A stretch of 64,000 bases of DNA from Desulfobulbaceae bacterium (GTDB taxonomy: Bacteria > Desulfobacterota > Desulfobulbia > Desulfobulbales > Desulfobulbaceae), in assembly GCA_003508005.1 (NCBI GenBank), contig DNUE01000067.1, forward strand, positions 107,955 through 171,954, written 5' to 3'. Both the position numbers and the translations under genes were made by a program. A model generated the notes under the pieces. It searched no databases and was not told where the DNA came from. It worked only from the letters and a program-made list of their open reading frames with translations. This document shows, in pieces, positions 36,221 through 44,340 of this stretch. The first letter of the stretch is position 1; each line of letters begins with the position of its first letter.

Positions 36221-36399
36221 GCGCCAAGCGAACTGCATCTTTTTTCTTTTTGCCGCCGGTGTCATGATGGGTCAACCAGAAGTCTTTTTTCGAATTCCGT
36301 TCATTCTGCTGGGTTTTCTCTGGCAGCTTTTTTCCTTTTTTTTCATAGTGTTGAGAAGGGCCGGGGTAACTCGGCAGGCGGGAAACTTCTGCGAGGCCA

Positions 36400-37557
36400 T
36401 CAGAGAATGGGCTGGTTTTTCCGAAGCGCGGCAAGGGGGTAATGGGTGCCGCGCCAGTCGATGCCGCCGTGGGTGAGCGTGGTCAGCATGCCCCGCAGAA
36501 TGATGTAGATATTGAGATAGGGGGTCAGCAGGGCAAAAGGGACTGTCCAGAGGGGCACGCCGGTGACGCGGCAGCCCCAGGCAAAGGAGAGAAGCCGGAT
36601 ACCCACGGTGAGCAGGCAGATGAGCCGGGGCCAGCCGGAAAGCAGCAGGGCGCCCCAGGGGGGCAGGACAGTCAGGATGCAGACTCCCAGGACAGCAGCC
36701 AGGACCAAAGAGACCCGGAAGGAGAACAGGGCGAAGATGTTCTTCATCAGCCCCTTGATCATTTCGCCCGGCGAAGCATACCAGCGGACCTGGAGAAATT
36801 CGAAGCCGGACAGGCAGTCCTGGCGGAAGCCGCTCTGCTTGATGACCTTGCCGAGCATGAGGTCGTCGAGGGGGTGCATCCTGAACTGTTCATGGCCGTT
36901 GATGGCCAGGTAGGCCGATTTCCGGACCAGGTTGAAGGCGCCGACGCCCATGAAGTGCCGCCGGTGCGGGCCCCTCGCCTTCCAGGGCTTGAACAGGAAA
37001 TAGAGGCCGCCGCCGGCATCCGTCATCATCGCGTTGAGCAGCAGGCCCTGAGCGATGTTGCGGAAGATGAGGCAGAGATGGTCCAGCCCTTCCTCAAACA
37101 TGAGGGTCATGGCCCGGGCCAGGGTGGTTTTCTCGAAGAGGATGTCCGCGTCGGTGAACAGGAGGTACTTGCCGCTGGCAAGCCGCGCCCCCTGCTGCAG
37201 GGCATGGGTCTTGCCCAGCCAGCCGTCCGGCAGTTCGGTGATGCTGTGCACGACCAGCCTGGGGTGTTCCGCCTGGAGCCGTGCCAGGACCTCGCCGGTC
37301 CGGTCCGTGGATCGGTCGTTGATCACGATCAGCTCCAGGTGAGCGTACTCCAGCGCCAGCAGCGTACGCAGGGCCTCCTCGATGGTCCCCTCTTCATTGC
37401 AGGCCGGGACGATGACCGAGACCCTTGGCTGTTTTTCCCCAGCGAGCGGGGGGATATCCCTCAGGCTGCGCATCCTCCTGACTCCCAGGACGATGGCGAC
37501 CGTGGCGTAGAGGTTGCAGACCAGGACCAGGGCGGAGAGGAGGAGCAGGGGCGTCAA
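36400..37557 (-). CDS. Membrane-anchored family 2 glycosyltransferase
   Basis: The 385-residue protein has an N-terminal membrane helix, a GT-A domain (RVSVIVPACNEEGTIEEALR; VINDRSTDRTG; the metal-binding LFTDADILFE; FLQVRWYASPGEM in place of QxxRW) and three or four C-terminal helices. It resembles HpnB- and ceramide-glucosyltransferase-like inverting enzymes acting on a lipid acceptor at the inner membrane. The start appears to be TTG 37557, placed 8 nt after AGGAG; a tiny ATG-ATG-AAT-TGA frame overlaps it. Acceptor and sugar are unknown. Confidence 0.85.
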   Translation of the reverse strand: MTPLLLLSALVLVCNLYATVAIVLGVRRMRSLRDIPPLAGEKQPRVSVIVPACNEEGTIEEALRTLLALEYAHLELIVINDRSTDRTGEVLARLQAEHPRLVVHSITELPDGWLGKTHALQQGARLASGKYLLFTDADILFEKTTLARAMTLMFEEGLDHLCLIFRNIAQGLLLNAMMTDAGGGLYFLFKPWKARGPHRRHFMGVGAFNLVRKSAYLAINGHEQFRMHPLDDLMLGKVIKQSGFRQDCLSGFEFLQVRWYASPGEMIKGLMKNIFALFSFRVSLVLAAVLGVCILTVLPPWGALLLSGWPRLICLLTVGIRLLSFAWGCRVTGVPLWTVPFALLTPYLNIYIILRGMLTTLTHGGIDWRGTHYPLAALRKNQPIL

Positions 37558-37634
37558 TTCATCATCTCCTGGCCTGCCTCAGGGGGTGCATTCTATCGGG
37601 ACGCGATGTCTGATTGCGCTGTTCCGTTCCTTGT

Positions 37635-39086
37635 TTACCTTTTCTCCCCTGTTATTGCGGGAAGGAACATCGGCCAGTAAAAGGGCCTTTTGAACGTCGC
37701 GGTAACCGTTTTATTCAGGTCCATGGTCACCGTGCATGGTCCCGTGCCCGTACAGCCACCTCCCGACCAGCCATGAAAGAAGCTGTCTGCTGCGGGCGTG
37801 GCGGTGAGAGTGACAACGGTATTGAACGCATACCCCTCGGTGCAGTCGGCCCCGCAATTTATGCCGACGGGTTCACTGGTGACGGTGCCTGAACCTGTTC
37901 CCGTTTTTTTGACCGTCAGGATGTCTTGAAAGAGATTCATGATCAGAACCGGGCTGGTTTTATTCTCATCGTAGCCATCGGTCCCATCGCCCAACTGACC
38001 ATAGGTGTTGTCGCCCCAGGCCCAGAGTCTCCCGTCTTCCATCAGGCCGATGGAGAAATAGCCCCCTCCCTCCATGGTCGCCCAATTCATGTACGGGATG
38101 CCGTTAACCGGTGCATTTTGATTTATGGTCGTTCCGTCGCCGAGCTGGCCGTAGCTGTTCAGCCCCCAGGGCCATAATGTCTTCGCCCAGTATGTGCTTT
38201 CCCACTCAACCTTGCGCGCAAGGGAGTGCCAATTCCCTGCCGCCACAGATGTCCATGTGCTGCCGGGAATCTGAACCGGATAATTTTTGGTAACGATTGT
38301 TCCGTCACCCAGCTGACCATCATCGTTATTCCCCCAGGCCCACAGGGTTCCATTTGCCTTGCGGGCTAGAGTGTGCCATGAACCAGCCGTGATGTCATCA
38401 GTCCAGGTTGTCTCCGTGCCGACCTGCACAGGGGCGATTTCTTGACCATATGTTTCGATGCCGAGCTGACCATCACCATTGGCCCCCCAGGCCCACAGGG
38501 TCCCGTTTTCTTTTCGTGCGATGGTATGACTGCTGCCAGCTGCCATTTTCGTCCAGGTTGTGTCCGTGCCGATTTGCACCGGGGCGTTTTGGGTAGAATA
38601 TGTGATGTCGTCAAGGCCGAGCTGACCATTGCTGTTGGAACCCCAGCCCCACAGGGTGCCGTCTGTTTTCAGGGCGATGTTGAAATATGCCCCTGCGGCC
38701 ACAGCCGCCCAGTCCGTATCCGTCCCGATTTGCAGGGGAACGCTTTGATATATTTGGGTATCGCGACACAATTGTCCCCATTCCCACAAAGTCCCGTCGT
38801 TCTTCACGGCAACGGTATGTTTATATCCTGCCGAAACCGCTTTCCAGTCCGTATCCGTGCCGATCTGGACCGGGGTGTTATAATACGAATAAATTCCTCC
38901 TTCACCAAGTTGATACCAGGCGTTCAAACCCCAGCCCCACAGGGTGCCGTCCGCCTTGATGGCCATGGTATGATCGCTGCCGGCGGCAATTTTGCCTTCA
39001 ACTTCCATAATCTGCGCCGCGGCCGGGCCGCCAGCCAGAATCACCAAAAGAATAAGGGAACTGTTGGGTAATCCAAAGTATTTCAT
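37635..39086 (-). CDS. Secreted RCC1-repeat protein with C-terminal InlB-B-like repeat
   Basis: The 483-residue protein has a signal peptide (MKYFGLPNSSLILLVILAGG...AAAQ) and six or seven RCC1-type repeats, each with a GTLWxWGxNxxGQLGDGT core, which should form a beta-propeller. The last 80 residues (LTVKKTGTGSGTVTSEPVGI, FHGWSGGGCTG, KTVTATFK) are a divergent bacterial InlB-B repeat with paired Cys. No enzyme motif is seen; a surface or periplasmic binding role is likely. AGAGGAG precedes the start. Confidence 0.88.
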   Translation of the reverse strand: MKYFGLPNSSLILLVILAGGPAAAQIMEVEGKIAAGSDHTMAIKADGTLWGWGLNAWYQLGEGGIYSYYNTPVQIGTDTDWKAVSAGYKHTVAVKNDGTLWEWGQLCRDTQIYQSVPLQIGTDTDWAAVAAGAYFNIALKTDGTLWGWGSNSNGQLGLDDITYSTQNAPVQIGTDTTWTKMAAGSSHTIARKENGTLWAWGANGDGQLGIETYGQEIAPVQVGTETTWTDDITAGSWHTLARKANGTLWAWGNNDDGQLGDGTIVTKNYPVQIPGSTWTSVAAGNWHSLARKVEWESTYWAKTLWPWGLNSYGQLGDGTTINQNAPVNGIPYMNWATMEGGGYFSIGLMEDGRLWAWGDNTYGQLGDGTDGYDENKTSPVLIMNLFQDILTVKKTGTGSGTVTSEPVGINCGADCTEGYAFNTVVTLTATPAADSFFHGWSGGGCTGTGPCTVTMDLNKTVTATFKRPFYWPMFLPAITGEKR

Positions 39087-39222
39087 TTGATTCTCCTCTC
39101 TTATTCACATCGCTGTTCACGAACGCAAATATTCTCTTCGCGGGAATTGTATATTTTCCGATCTTAAAAAGCCACTGCAAACAGCCGCGAGGACGGTCCG
39201 GCACTCGTTATTTTGGGGATGT

Positions 39223-40497
39223 TCAGCCCCCAGCCCGGACCTTCGGCAGCTCCTGCCAGCTGGTGGTGTAGGCGGGCGAGATGTGCTCCCGGTTCATGCG
39301 CCAGGCCTTCGCCAGGCCTGATGAGGCATACTGCAGGGTATGCCTGCCCCAGCGACGGTTGATCAGGTCCAGGGCGGCCATGACCTCCCGGTCATCCCTG
39401 GGCGGGCGATGGAACAGGTTCTGCTGGATCCTGTCCGCCCGGGTCAGCTCGGTGAGCATCACCCCGGCCTTCCGGTAGCCGTGGCCCGGCTTGTAGATCC
39501 GGTCCAGGCCCCGCAGGGCCGCCTTGATCAGGACCGGGGTCGAGGCGGTGGGCTGCGGCAGCCGGACCAGCAGGCTTTCCGCATGCTGGGGCAGGTCCGG
39601 ACGGTGCGGGCTGGTGCGCAAGAACACGTGCAGGTTGGCGGCCGCCAGTCCTTCCTGCCGCAGCTTTTCCGCGGCGGTGGAGACGTAGCAGGAAACCGCC
39701 TCGCGCAGGCCGGTCAGGGAGGATACAGGTTTGCTGAAAGAGCGGGAGCAGACCACCGATTTCCGGGGTGCCGGGGCCTGGTCCATGGCGATGCAGGCGA
39801 TGCCGCGCAGTTCCATGGCTGTCCGCAGGCCGGTGACGGTCAGCCGCCGCCGGATCCAATCGTCATCTCTGCTTTTCAGGTCCAGGGCGGTGAACACGCC
39901 CTCCCGGTTGAGCCTTTCCGCGAGCCTGCGGCCGATGCCCCAGACGTCCCCCACCTGGACGCCGGCCAGCAGCCCGTCCAGGTCGCGGCAGGCGGTCAGG
40001 TCGAAGACGCCCTTATGCGCCGGGTTCTTCTTGGCGATGCGGTTGGCGACCTTGGCCAAGGTCTTGGTCGGCCCTATGCCGATGGAGACCGGGATGCCCA
40101 CATATTGTCTGATACGCCGCCGGATGGCCAGGGCCTGATCGGCCAGGCTCGCGGCCGCGCATGCCGGCAGGTGGAAAAAGGCCTCGTCGATGGAGTAGAT
40201 CTCCACCTCCGGCTCAAGCTGCTGGAGGATGGCCATAACCCGGTGGGACATGTCGCCGTACAGGGCGTAGTTGGAGGAAAAGACCTTGACCTTGTGTTGC
40301 TCTATGAGCGTCCGGTTCTGGAAATAGGGCGCGCCCATGGCGATGCCTAGCGCCTTGGCCTCGTTGGAGCGGGCAATGATGCAGCCGTCGTTGTTGGACA
40401 GCACCACCACCGGCAGTCCCTCGAGTTTCGGCTGGAACACCCGCTCGCAGGACACGTAGAAATTGTTGCAGTCAACCAGGGCAAAAACGGTGGTCAT
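39223..40497 (-). CDS. umuC: DNA polymerase V catalytic subunit
   Basis: The 424-residue Y-family polymerase starts MTTVFALVDCNNFYVSCERV. It has YSIDEAFFHL with the catalytic Asp-Glu pair, then a thumb and little finger, and the C-terminal extension WGRHTLQYASSGLAKAWRMN seen in UmuC (DUF4113). It copies damaged DNA as part of UmuD'2C. The frame extends 14 codons upstream, but MTTVF fits the family. umuD lies upstream on the same strand, separated by an unusual 295-bp gap. Confidence 0.95.
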   Translation of the reverse strand: MTTVFALVDCNNFYVSCERVFQPKLEGLPVVVLSNNDGCIIARSNEAKALGIAMGAPYFQNRTLIEQHKVKVFSSNYALYGDMSHRVMAILQQLEPEVEIYSIDEAFFHLPACAAASLADQALAIRRRIRQYVGIPVSIGIGPTKTLAKVANRIAKKNPAHKGVFDLTACRDLDGLLAGVQVGDVWGIGRRLAERLNREGVFTALDLKSRDDDWIRRRLTVTGLRTAMELRGIACIAMDQAPAPRKSVVCSRSFSKPVSSLTGLREAVSCYVSTAAEKLRQEGLAAANLHVFLRTSPHRPDLPQHAESLLVRLPQPTASTPVLIKAALRGLDRIYKPGHGYRKAGVMLTELTRADRIQQNLFHRPPRDDREVMAALDLINRRWGRHTLQYASSGLAKAWRMNREHISPAYTTSWQELPKVRAGG

Positions 40498-40550
40498 ATC
40501 GGATCGCGAGCAGTATTTTGGGGAGCAAAAGCTGTTCAATTTGTTCCATT

Positions 40551-40669
40551 GTCACTTGCTGAGCACCGCAGAGCCGGCCGAACAAGGAATTTGCACTGTT
40601 TGAGCGAAGCGAGTTTGCAAATTCCCGGCCGGATCGAGGAGCGCAGGGCAGTCCAAAGGACCAAGTGAC
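40551..40669. repeat. 119-bp nested palindromic element between umuD and umuC
   Basis: Three nested inverted repeats share one centre: GTCACTTG/CAAGTGAC (40551-40558, 40662-40669), CCGGCCG/CGGCCGG (about 40574-40580, 40626-40632) and GGAATTTGCA/TGCAAATTCC (40586-40595, 40616-40625). The apex carries GAGCGAAGCGAG. Flanking sequence to 40705 (GATTCGTTTTCTTTGAGCGA) also looks like part of a dispersed element. It could be a non-autonomous mobile element, a structured RNA or an attenuator. Confidence 0.65.
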
Positions 40670-40792
40670 AGGCGCTTTTTCTTTTGATTCGTTTTCTTTG
40701 AGCGAGCAAAGAAAATGCACAAAGTCTATTTACGTCAGGAAACAGCACCGGTTTTGTGTAAGATTTAAGCCCATTTCTGGGCACAAGTATCC

Positions 40793-41236
40793 TCAGAACT
40801 GGTGCACCAGCCCGGTGACCACCCCCCAGATCTCGCAGCCGCTTTCCTCGGTAAGCGGCAGGGGAGGGTAGTTGGGGTTTTCGGCCACGAGTCGCATGCC
40901 GTTTTTGTCGTGCACCAGCCGTTTGACGGTCAGTTCGCCGCCCACCACCGCGATGACGATTCTGCCGCTCACCGCCTCCAGGGAGCGGTCGACGATGAGA
41001 ATGTCGTTGTGCCGGATGCCGGCCCCGACCATGGAATCGCCGGCCACCCGGACAAAGAAGGTGGCGGCCGGGTGCTTGATCAGGAGTTCGTTGAGGTCCA
41101 GCGCCCGGTCCACATAGTCCTCGGCCGGGGACGGAAATCCTGCCGACACGCCGCTGAGGAAGAGGGGGCGCGCAAGCCGGCCCTTTTGCTCAACGCCATA
41201 AATGGCTGCTATGCTTGCATCTGTCCGAAGGGTCAT
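40793..41236 (-). CDS. umuD: UmuD-type self-cleaving S24 protease
   Basis: The 147-residue protein has the LexA/UmuD layout: cleavage site Ala32-Gly33 in SGVSAGFPSPAED, nucleophile Ser68 in VAGDSMVGAG and general base Lys105 in ELTVKRLV, with the same 37-residue spacing as E. coli UmuD. RecA-stimulated cleavage yields UmuD', which activates UmuC. No N-terminal DNA-binding domain is present, so it is not LexA. I could not identify a certain LexA box upstream. Confidence 0.94.
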   Translation of the reverse strand: MTLRTDASIAAIYGVEQKGRLARPLFLSGVSAGFPSPAEDYVDRALDLNELLIKHPAATFFVRVAGDSMVGAGIRHNDILIVDRSLEAVSGRIVIAVVGGELTVKRLVHDKNGMRLVAENPNYPPLPLTEESGCEIWGVVTGLVHQF

Positions 41237-41277
41237 GGTTCGCTGCCGGTTGATAATTCTGCTGTTCGCAGAGTATT

Positions 41278-42570
41278 TTACCGCTCCTGCAGGGAATTGT
41301 CGAGGGTCACCAGGAAGGGGTCCAGCAGGTAGGCAAGCACACTGCGCTGGCCGATATGGATAAAGACCTGGACCAGGACGCCGGGGTACAGCCGGTATTC
41401 GTGGTTGTTTTTGGCGAAGCGGTCCTGGTCGGTATCGATGCGGACCGTATAGTACATCTTGCCCTCGTCGGTGGTGAAGGCGTCCGGGCTGACATGGGTG
41501 ACCGTCCCCTCCAGTTTGCCGAAGCGCCGGGCGTCGGGCGAGGCGATCTGGATCACGGCCCGCTGCCCCTTGCCGACAAAGCCGATGTCGCTGATCGGCA
41601 GGTGGGCCTCGATCACCAGCCTGTCGCCGGCCGGGACAATATCCATGATGGTCATGCCCGGAGTAACGACGCCGCCCTCGGTGACGATATGGAGGGTCTT
41701 GATGATCCCGTTCACCGGCGACCGGATCACCCCGCGCTGGAGGCTGTCGTCATACTTGCGGATCCGCGAGGTCAGCTCTTCCAACTGCCCCCTCGCCTCC
41801 TTCAGCTCCTTGCGGACCAGGGAGAGAAAGCCGTGCTGGGTCTCCTCAAGCTTGCGCCGGGCCTCCTTGACCGTCGATTCCGCCCGCTCGATGGCCGCCC
41901 GGTCCTGGCCGATGCTGCTGTCCAGTTCAGTGGCCTCCCGTTTGAGCTCCAGGTGCTTGTACTGGGTAGTCAGGCTTTCCGCGAGCAGTTGTTCGCTGAT
42001 ATCGAGCTGCTTCTGCAGGAGGGCGAGAGCCGCCCTGGAGCTCTCCAGGCGGGCCCTGATGACCTTGCTGTCCTGCTCCTTCTGCCGGATCTGCTCCTGC
42101 TGGGCCGCAATTTCGCTCTGGTACTGGCTTTGGCGGGCCTGGAACAGGTGGATCTGCTGCTGGGCAAGGTCCGGGTGGGCGGCGACCAATTCTGCCGGAA
42201 AGACAAGGGTTTCCCTGGTTTCATTTTCCGCCTCCAGCCGGATGACATCGAAGCTGAGAGAGACGATGCGGGCCTGCAATTCATCCACATCCGCGCCGCT
42301 GGCGATCTGCTCAAGGACGGCGAGGATCTGCCCCTCCCGGACCGCCTCTCCCTCATGCACCTTGATCTCGCTGACAATGCCGCCCTCCAGGTGCTGGATA
42401 TGTTTCACCTGGCTGCTGGGGACGACCTTGCCGTTGGCGGTGCTGACGATGTCCAGCCTGCCCACCGCGGCCCAGATGACGAAACCGAGGCAAGCAGAGG
42501 TCAGCAGCGCGAAAAAGAGGTGGACGGTACCAATGTTCCGGCCGGATGGCGGGACGCTGTTCGTTGTCAT
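41278..42570 (-). CDS. Type I secretion adaptor (HlyD family)
   Basis: The 430-residue protein has an N-terminal membrane helix (about 17-37), a first lipoyl half (VKHIQHLEGGIVSEIKVHEG, typical of HlyD/PrtE), a long coiled coil (about 90-265), the second half SPVNGIIKTLHIVTEGGVV and a C-terminal beta-barrel. It bridges the ABC exporter and the TolC-like channel. Its start overlaps the exporter stop (ATGA). The substrate and channel genes lie 4 kb away on the same strand. Confidence 0.94.
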   Translation of the reverse strand: MTTNSVPPSGRNIGTVHLFFALLTSACLGFVIWAAVGRLDIVSTANGKVVPSSQVKHIQHLEGGIVSEIKVHEGEAVREGQILAVLEQIASGADVDELQARIVSLSFDVIRLEAENETRETLVFPAELVAAHPDLAQQQIHLFQARQSQYQSEIAAQQEQIRQKEQDSKVIRARLESSRAALALLQKQLDISEQLLAESLTTQYKHLELKREATELDSSIGQDRAAIERAESTVKEARRKLEETQHGFLSLVRKELKEARGQLEELTSRIRKYDDSLQRGVIRSPVNGIIKTLHIVTEGGVVTPGMTIMDIVPAGDRLVIEAHLPISDIGFVGKGQRAVIQIASPDARRFGKLEGTVTHVSPDAFTTDEGKMYYTVRIDTDQDRFAKNNHEYRLYPGVLVQVFIHIGQRSVLAYLLDPFLVTLDNSLQER

Positions 42571-44213
42571 TTTTTCTGGCTGATCTGCGGGACCGGTTTG
42601 CGGTTAAGATCGAGCTGGAGGTGCCCCGCCTTGATGATATAGGGATCGTTGGTGCAAATGACCATGGTTTTTCCGGCCTGGGAGAACTGGTTGAGCAGGT
42701 TGTACACGGTCGCGCAGCCCTCCGGGTCGAGGGCCTCGGTGGGCTCGTCGAAGAGCACCAGCTGCCCGTCCGTAGCCATGGCCCGGGCCAGGGCGATCCG
42801 TTTGCGAATGCCGGGGGGGATGCGGGCCGGATCGGCAATACCGGTTTCGAGCCCTTCCGCGGTCCGGTCAAGGAATTCCCTTAAGCCGGCCGCGCGCACC
42901 GCCTGATTCAGCCGGACATCATCCAGGGGCCCGCCCAGGCAGATGTTGTCACGGATGGTCGCCAGGAGAAAGTCCGGTTCCTGGGGCAGATAGATCAGCT
43001 GCTGCCGCCACCAGGGCATGGCCAGCTGCCGCAGGTTGACCTCGTCGGCCAGGATCTCGCCGCGGCTGCAGTCAAACAACCCGGCGACCTGCCGGGCGAG
43101 GGTTGTCTTGCCGGTGCCGTTGCCGCCGGTCACCACCAGGATCCGGCCCGGTTCCAGGGTCAGCGACAATGACTCGTAGAGCGGGCCGCTGCCCCCGACA
43201 TAGCCGAAGGAGACATCCTGCAGCCGCAGCCGGCCGGAGTATTGCCTGAGGGCAATGCCTTCCTTTTTTTCCTTGGGCAGGGCGGCCATTTTTTCCAGGG
43301 TCTGTCTGCTCTGCTCCGCCTGGCGAAACAGGTGTACGGAGCGAAACAGCTGGACCACGGATTGAAATGCCCTACTGGCCAGGATATTTGCGCCGATCAG
43401 GATGCCGACGTTCAGATCCCCCAGGACTACCAGCACGGCGCCGATACTGTAGATGAAGACCGACTGCAGGCTGCCCAGGGAAGACATGAGCGATGCGCTC
43501 TTTTCGCGCCTGAAGGCAAGTTGCCGGCGAAGCTGCGAGAGGAGGTCAAGCTTGTCCTTCCTGAAGCCGGCAAGATATTCGGCGCCGTTGAATGCCCGGA
43601 GGGTTTCCGCCGCGTGCAGGGCTTTTATCTCCCTGGTTCGGTAGGAGGTGAACATATCGGCCAGCCGTTTGGTCAGGCGGTTGTTGCCGGCAAGGGACCA
43701 GGCCCCGGTGGCCAGGCCTGCGGTCGTTCCGATGAGGGTGATGAGGGCGAGCAGGGGGCTGAGCAGGGCCAGCGCAGCCAGGTAGAGCAGGACGAAGGGG
43801 ACGTCGATCAGGGGGACGATGTTGGCCGGTTCCCAGCCGGCCTGGACCTTCTGGATATCGGTCATGACCTCGGCGAGCTGTTCCCGGGGCAGGGCGGCAA
43901 CCGCGCCGAATCTGGCCGCAGCGATGTTCTGCAGGGCCTCCTGGGGCAGCACCCTGTCGGGTTCCTCGTTTATTTGGGAGAGGAGGGCGGTGCGGATGAC
44001 GCGAAACCCGTACTGCAGCAGGATGGCCATGATTACCCCGCTGGTCAGGGTATAGAGGGTTCCTTCAAAGCCGTGACTGACATAGCGGTTCAGGAGCTGG
44101 ATGACGAAGATCGGTACGGCCAGGTTGAGCAGGCAGATGAAGAGGCTGGCGGTGAGGACCTCAAAGGTCAGGAGTGGGGTCTGCTTGAATCGAGTGAGCA
44201 AGGTATGCATCAT
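42567..44213 (-). CDS. Type I secretion ABC exporter (permease-ATPase)
   Basis: The 548-residue half-transporter has six membrane helices (about 15-300) and a C-terminal ATPase with Walker A TGGNGTGKTTLAR (about 360) and Walker B LVLFDEPTEALD. The signature motif is degenerate: IPPGIRKRIALARAM in place of LSGGQ. There is no N-terminal peptidase C39 or C39-like domain, so it does not trim a leader; RTX-type substrates do not need this. Likely exports the RTX protein encoded at 46439. Confidence 0.92.
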   Translation of the reverse strand: MMHTLLTRFKQTPLLTFEVLTASLFICLLNLAVPIFVIQLLNRYVSHGFEGTLYTLTSGVIMAILLQYGFRVIRTALLSQINEEPDRVLPQEALQNIAAARFGAVAALPREQLAEVMTDIQKVQAGWEPANIVPLIDVPFVLLYLAALALLSPLLALITLIGTTAGLATGAWSLAGNNRLTKRLADMFTSYRTREIKALHAAETLRAFNGAEYLAGFRKDKLDLLSQLRRQLAFRREKSASLMSSLGSLQSVFIYSIGAVLVVLGDLNVGILIGANILASRAFQSVVQLFRSVHLFRQAEQSRQTLEKMAALPKEKKEGIALRQYSGRLRLQDVSFGYVGGSGPLYESLSLTLEPGRILVVTGGNGTGKTTLARQVAGLFDCSRGEILADEVNLRQLAMPWWRQQLIYLPQEPDFLLATIRDNICLGGPLDDVRLNQAVRAAGLREFLDRTAEGLETGIADPARIPPGIRKRIALARAMATDGQLVLFDEPTEALDPEGCATVYNLLNQFSQAGKTMVICTNDPYIIKAGHLQLDLNRKPVPQISQKK

Positions 44214-44340
44214 GGCGCCCGGTATCTTTCGGCTTCATGCCGGCCTGTGATTATGGTAAGGTATCCTATCATTTATCAATAGGAAATTCATCTTATTCTC
44301 CGCGGATGCGTCCAAAGAGTTAGCCCACGCTAAGGAGAGC

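Noticed and set aside
38000..38990. Regularly spaced repeats resembling a CRISPR array
   Set aside because: They are the coding repeats of the RCC1 domains, with spacing and variation set by the protein.
40472..40720. 82-residue ORF across the umuD-umuC palindrome
   Set aside because: It simply reads through the inverted-repeat element; similar frames are expected wherever the element occurs and no protein features are visible.
41237..41277. LexA box upstream of umuD
   Set aside because: CTGTTCGCAG-like strings are present, but no dyad matches a LexA site I can defend for this lineage.
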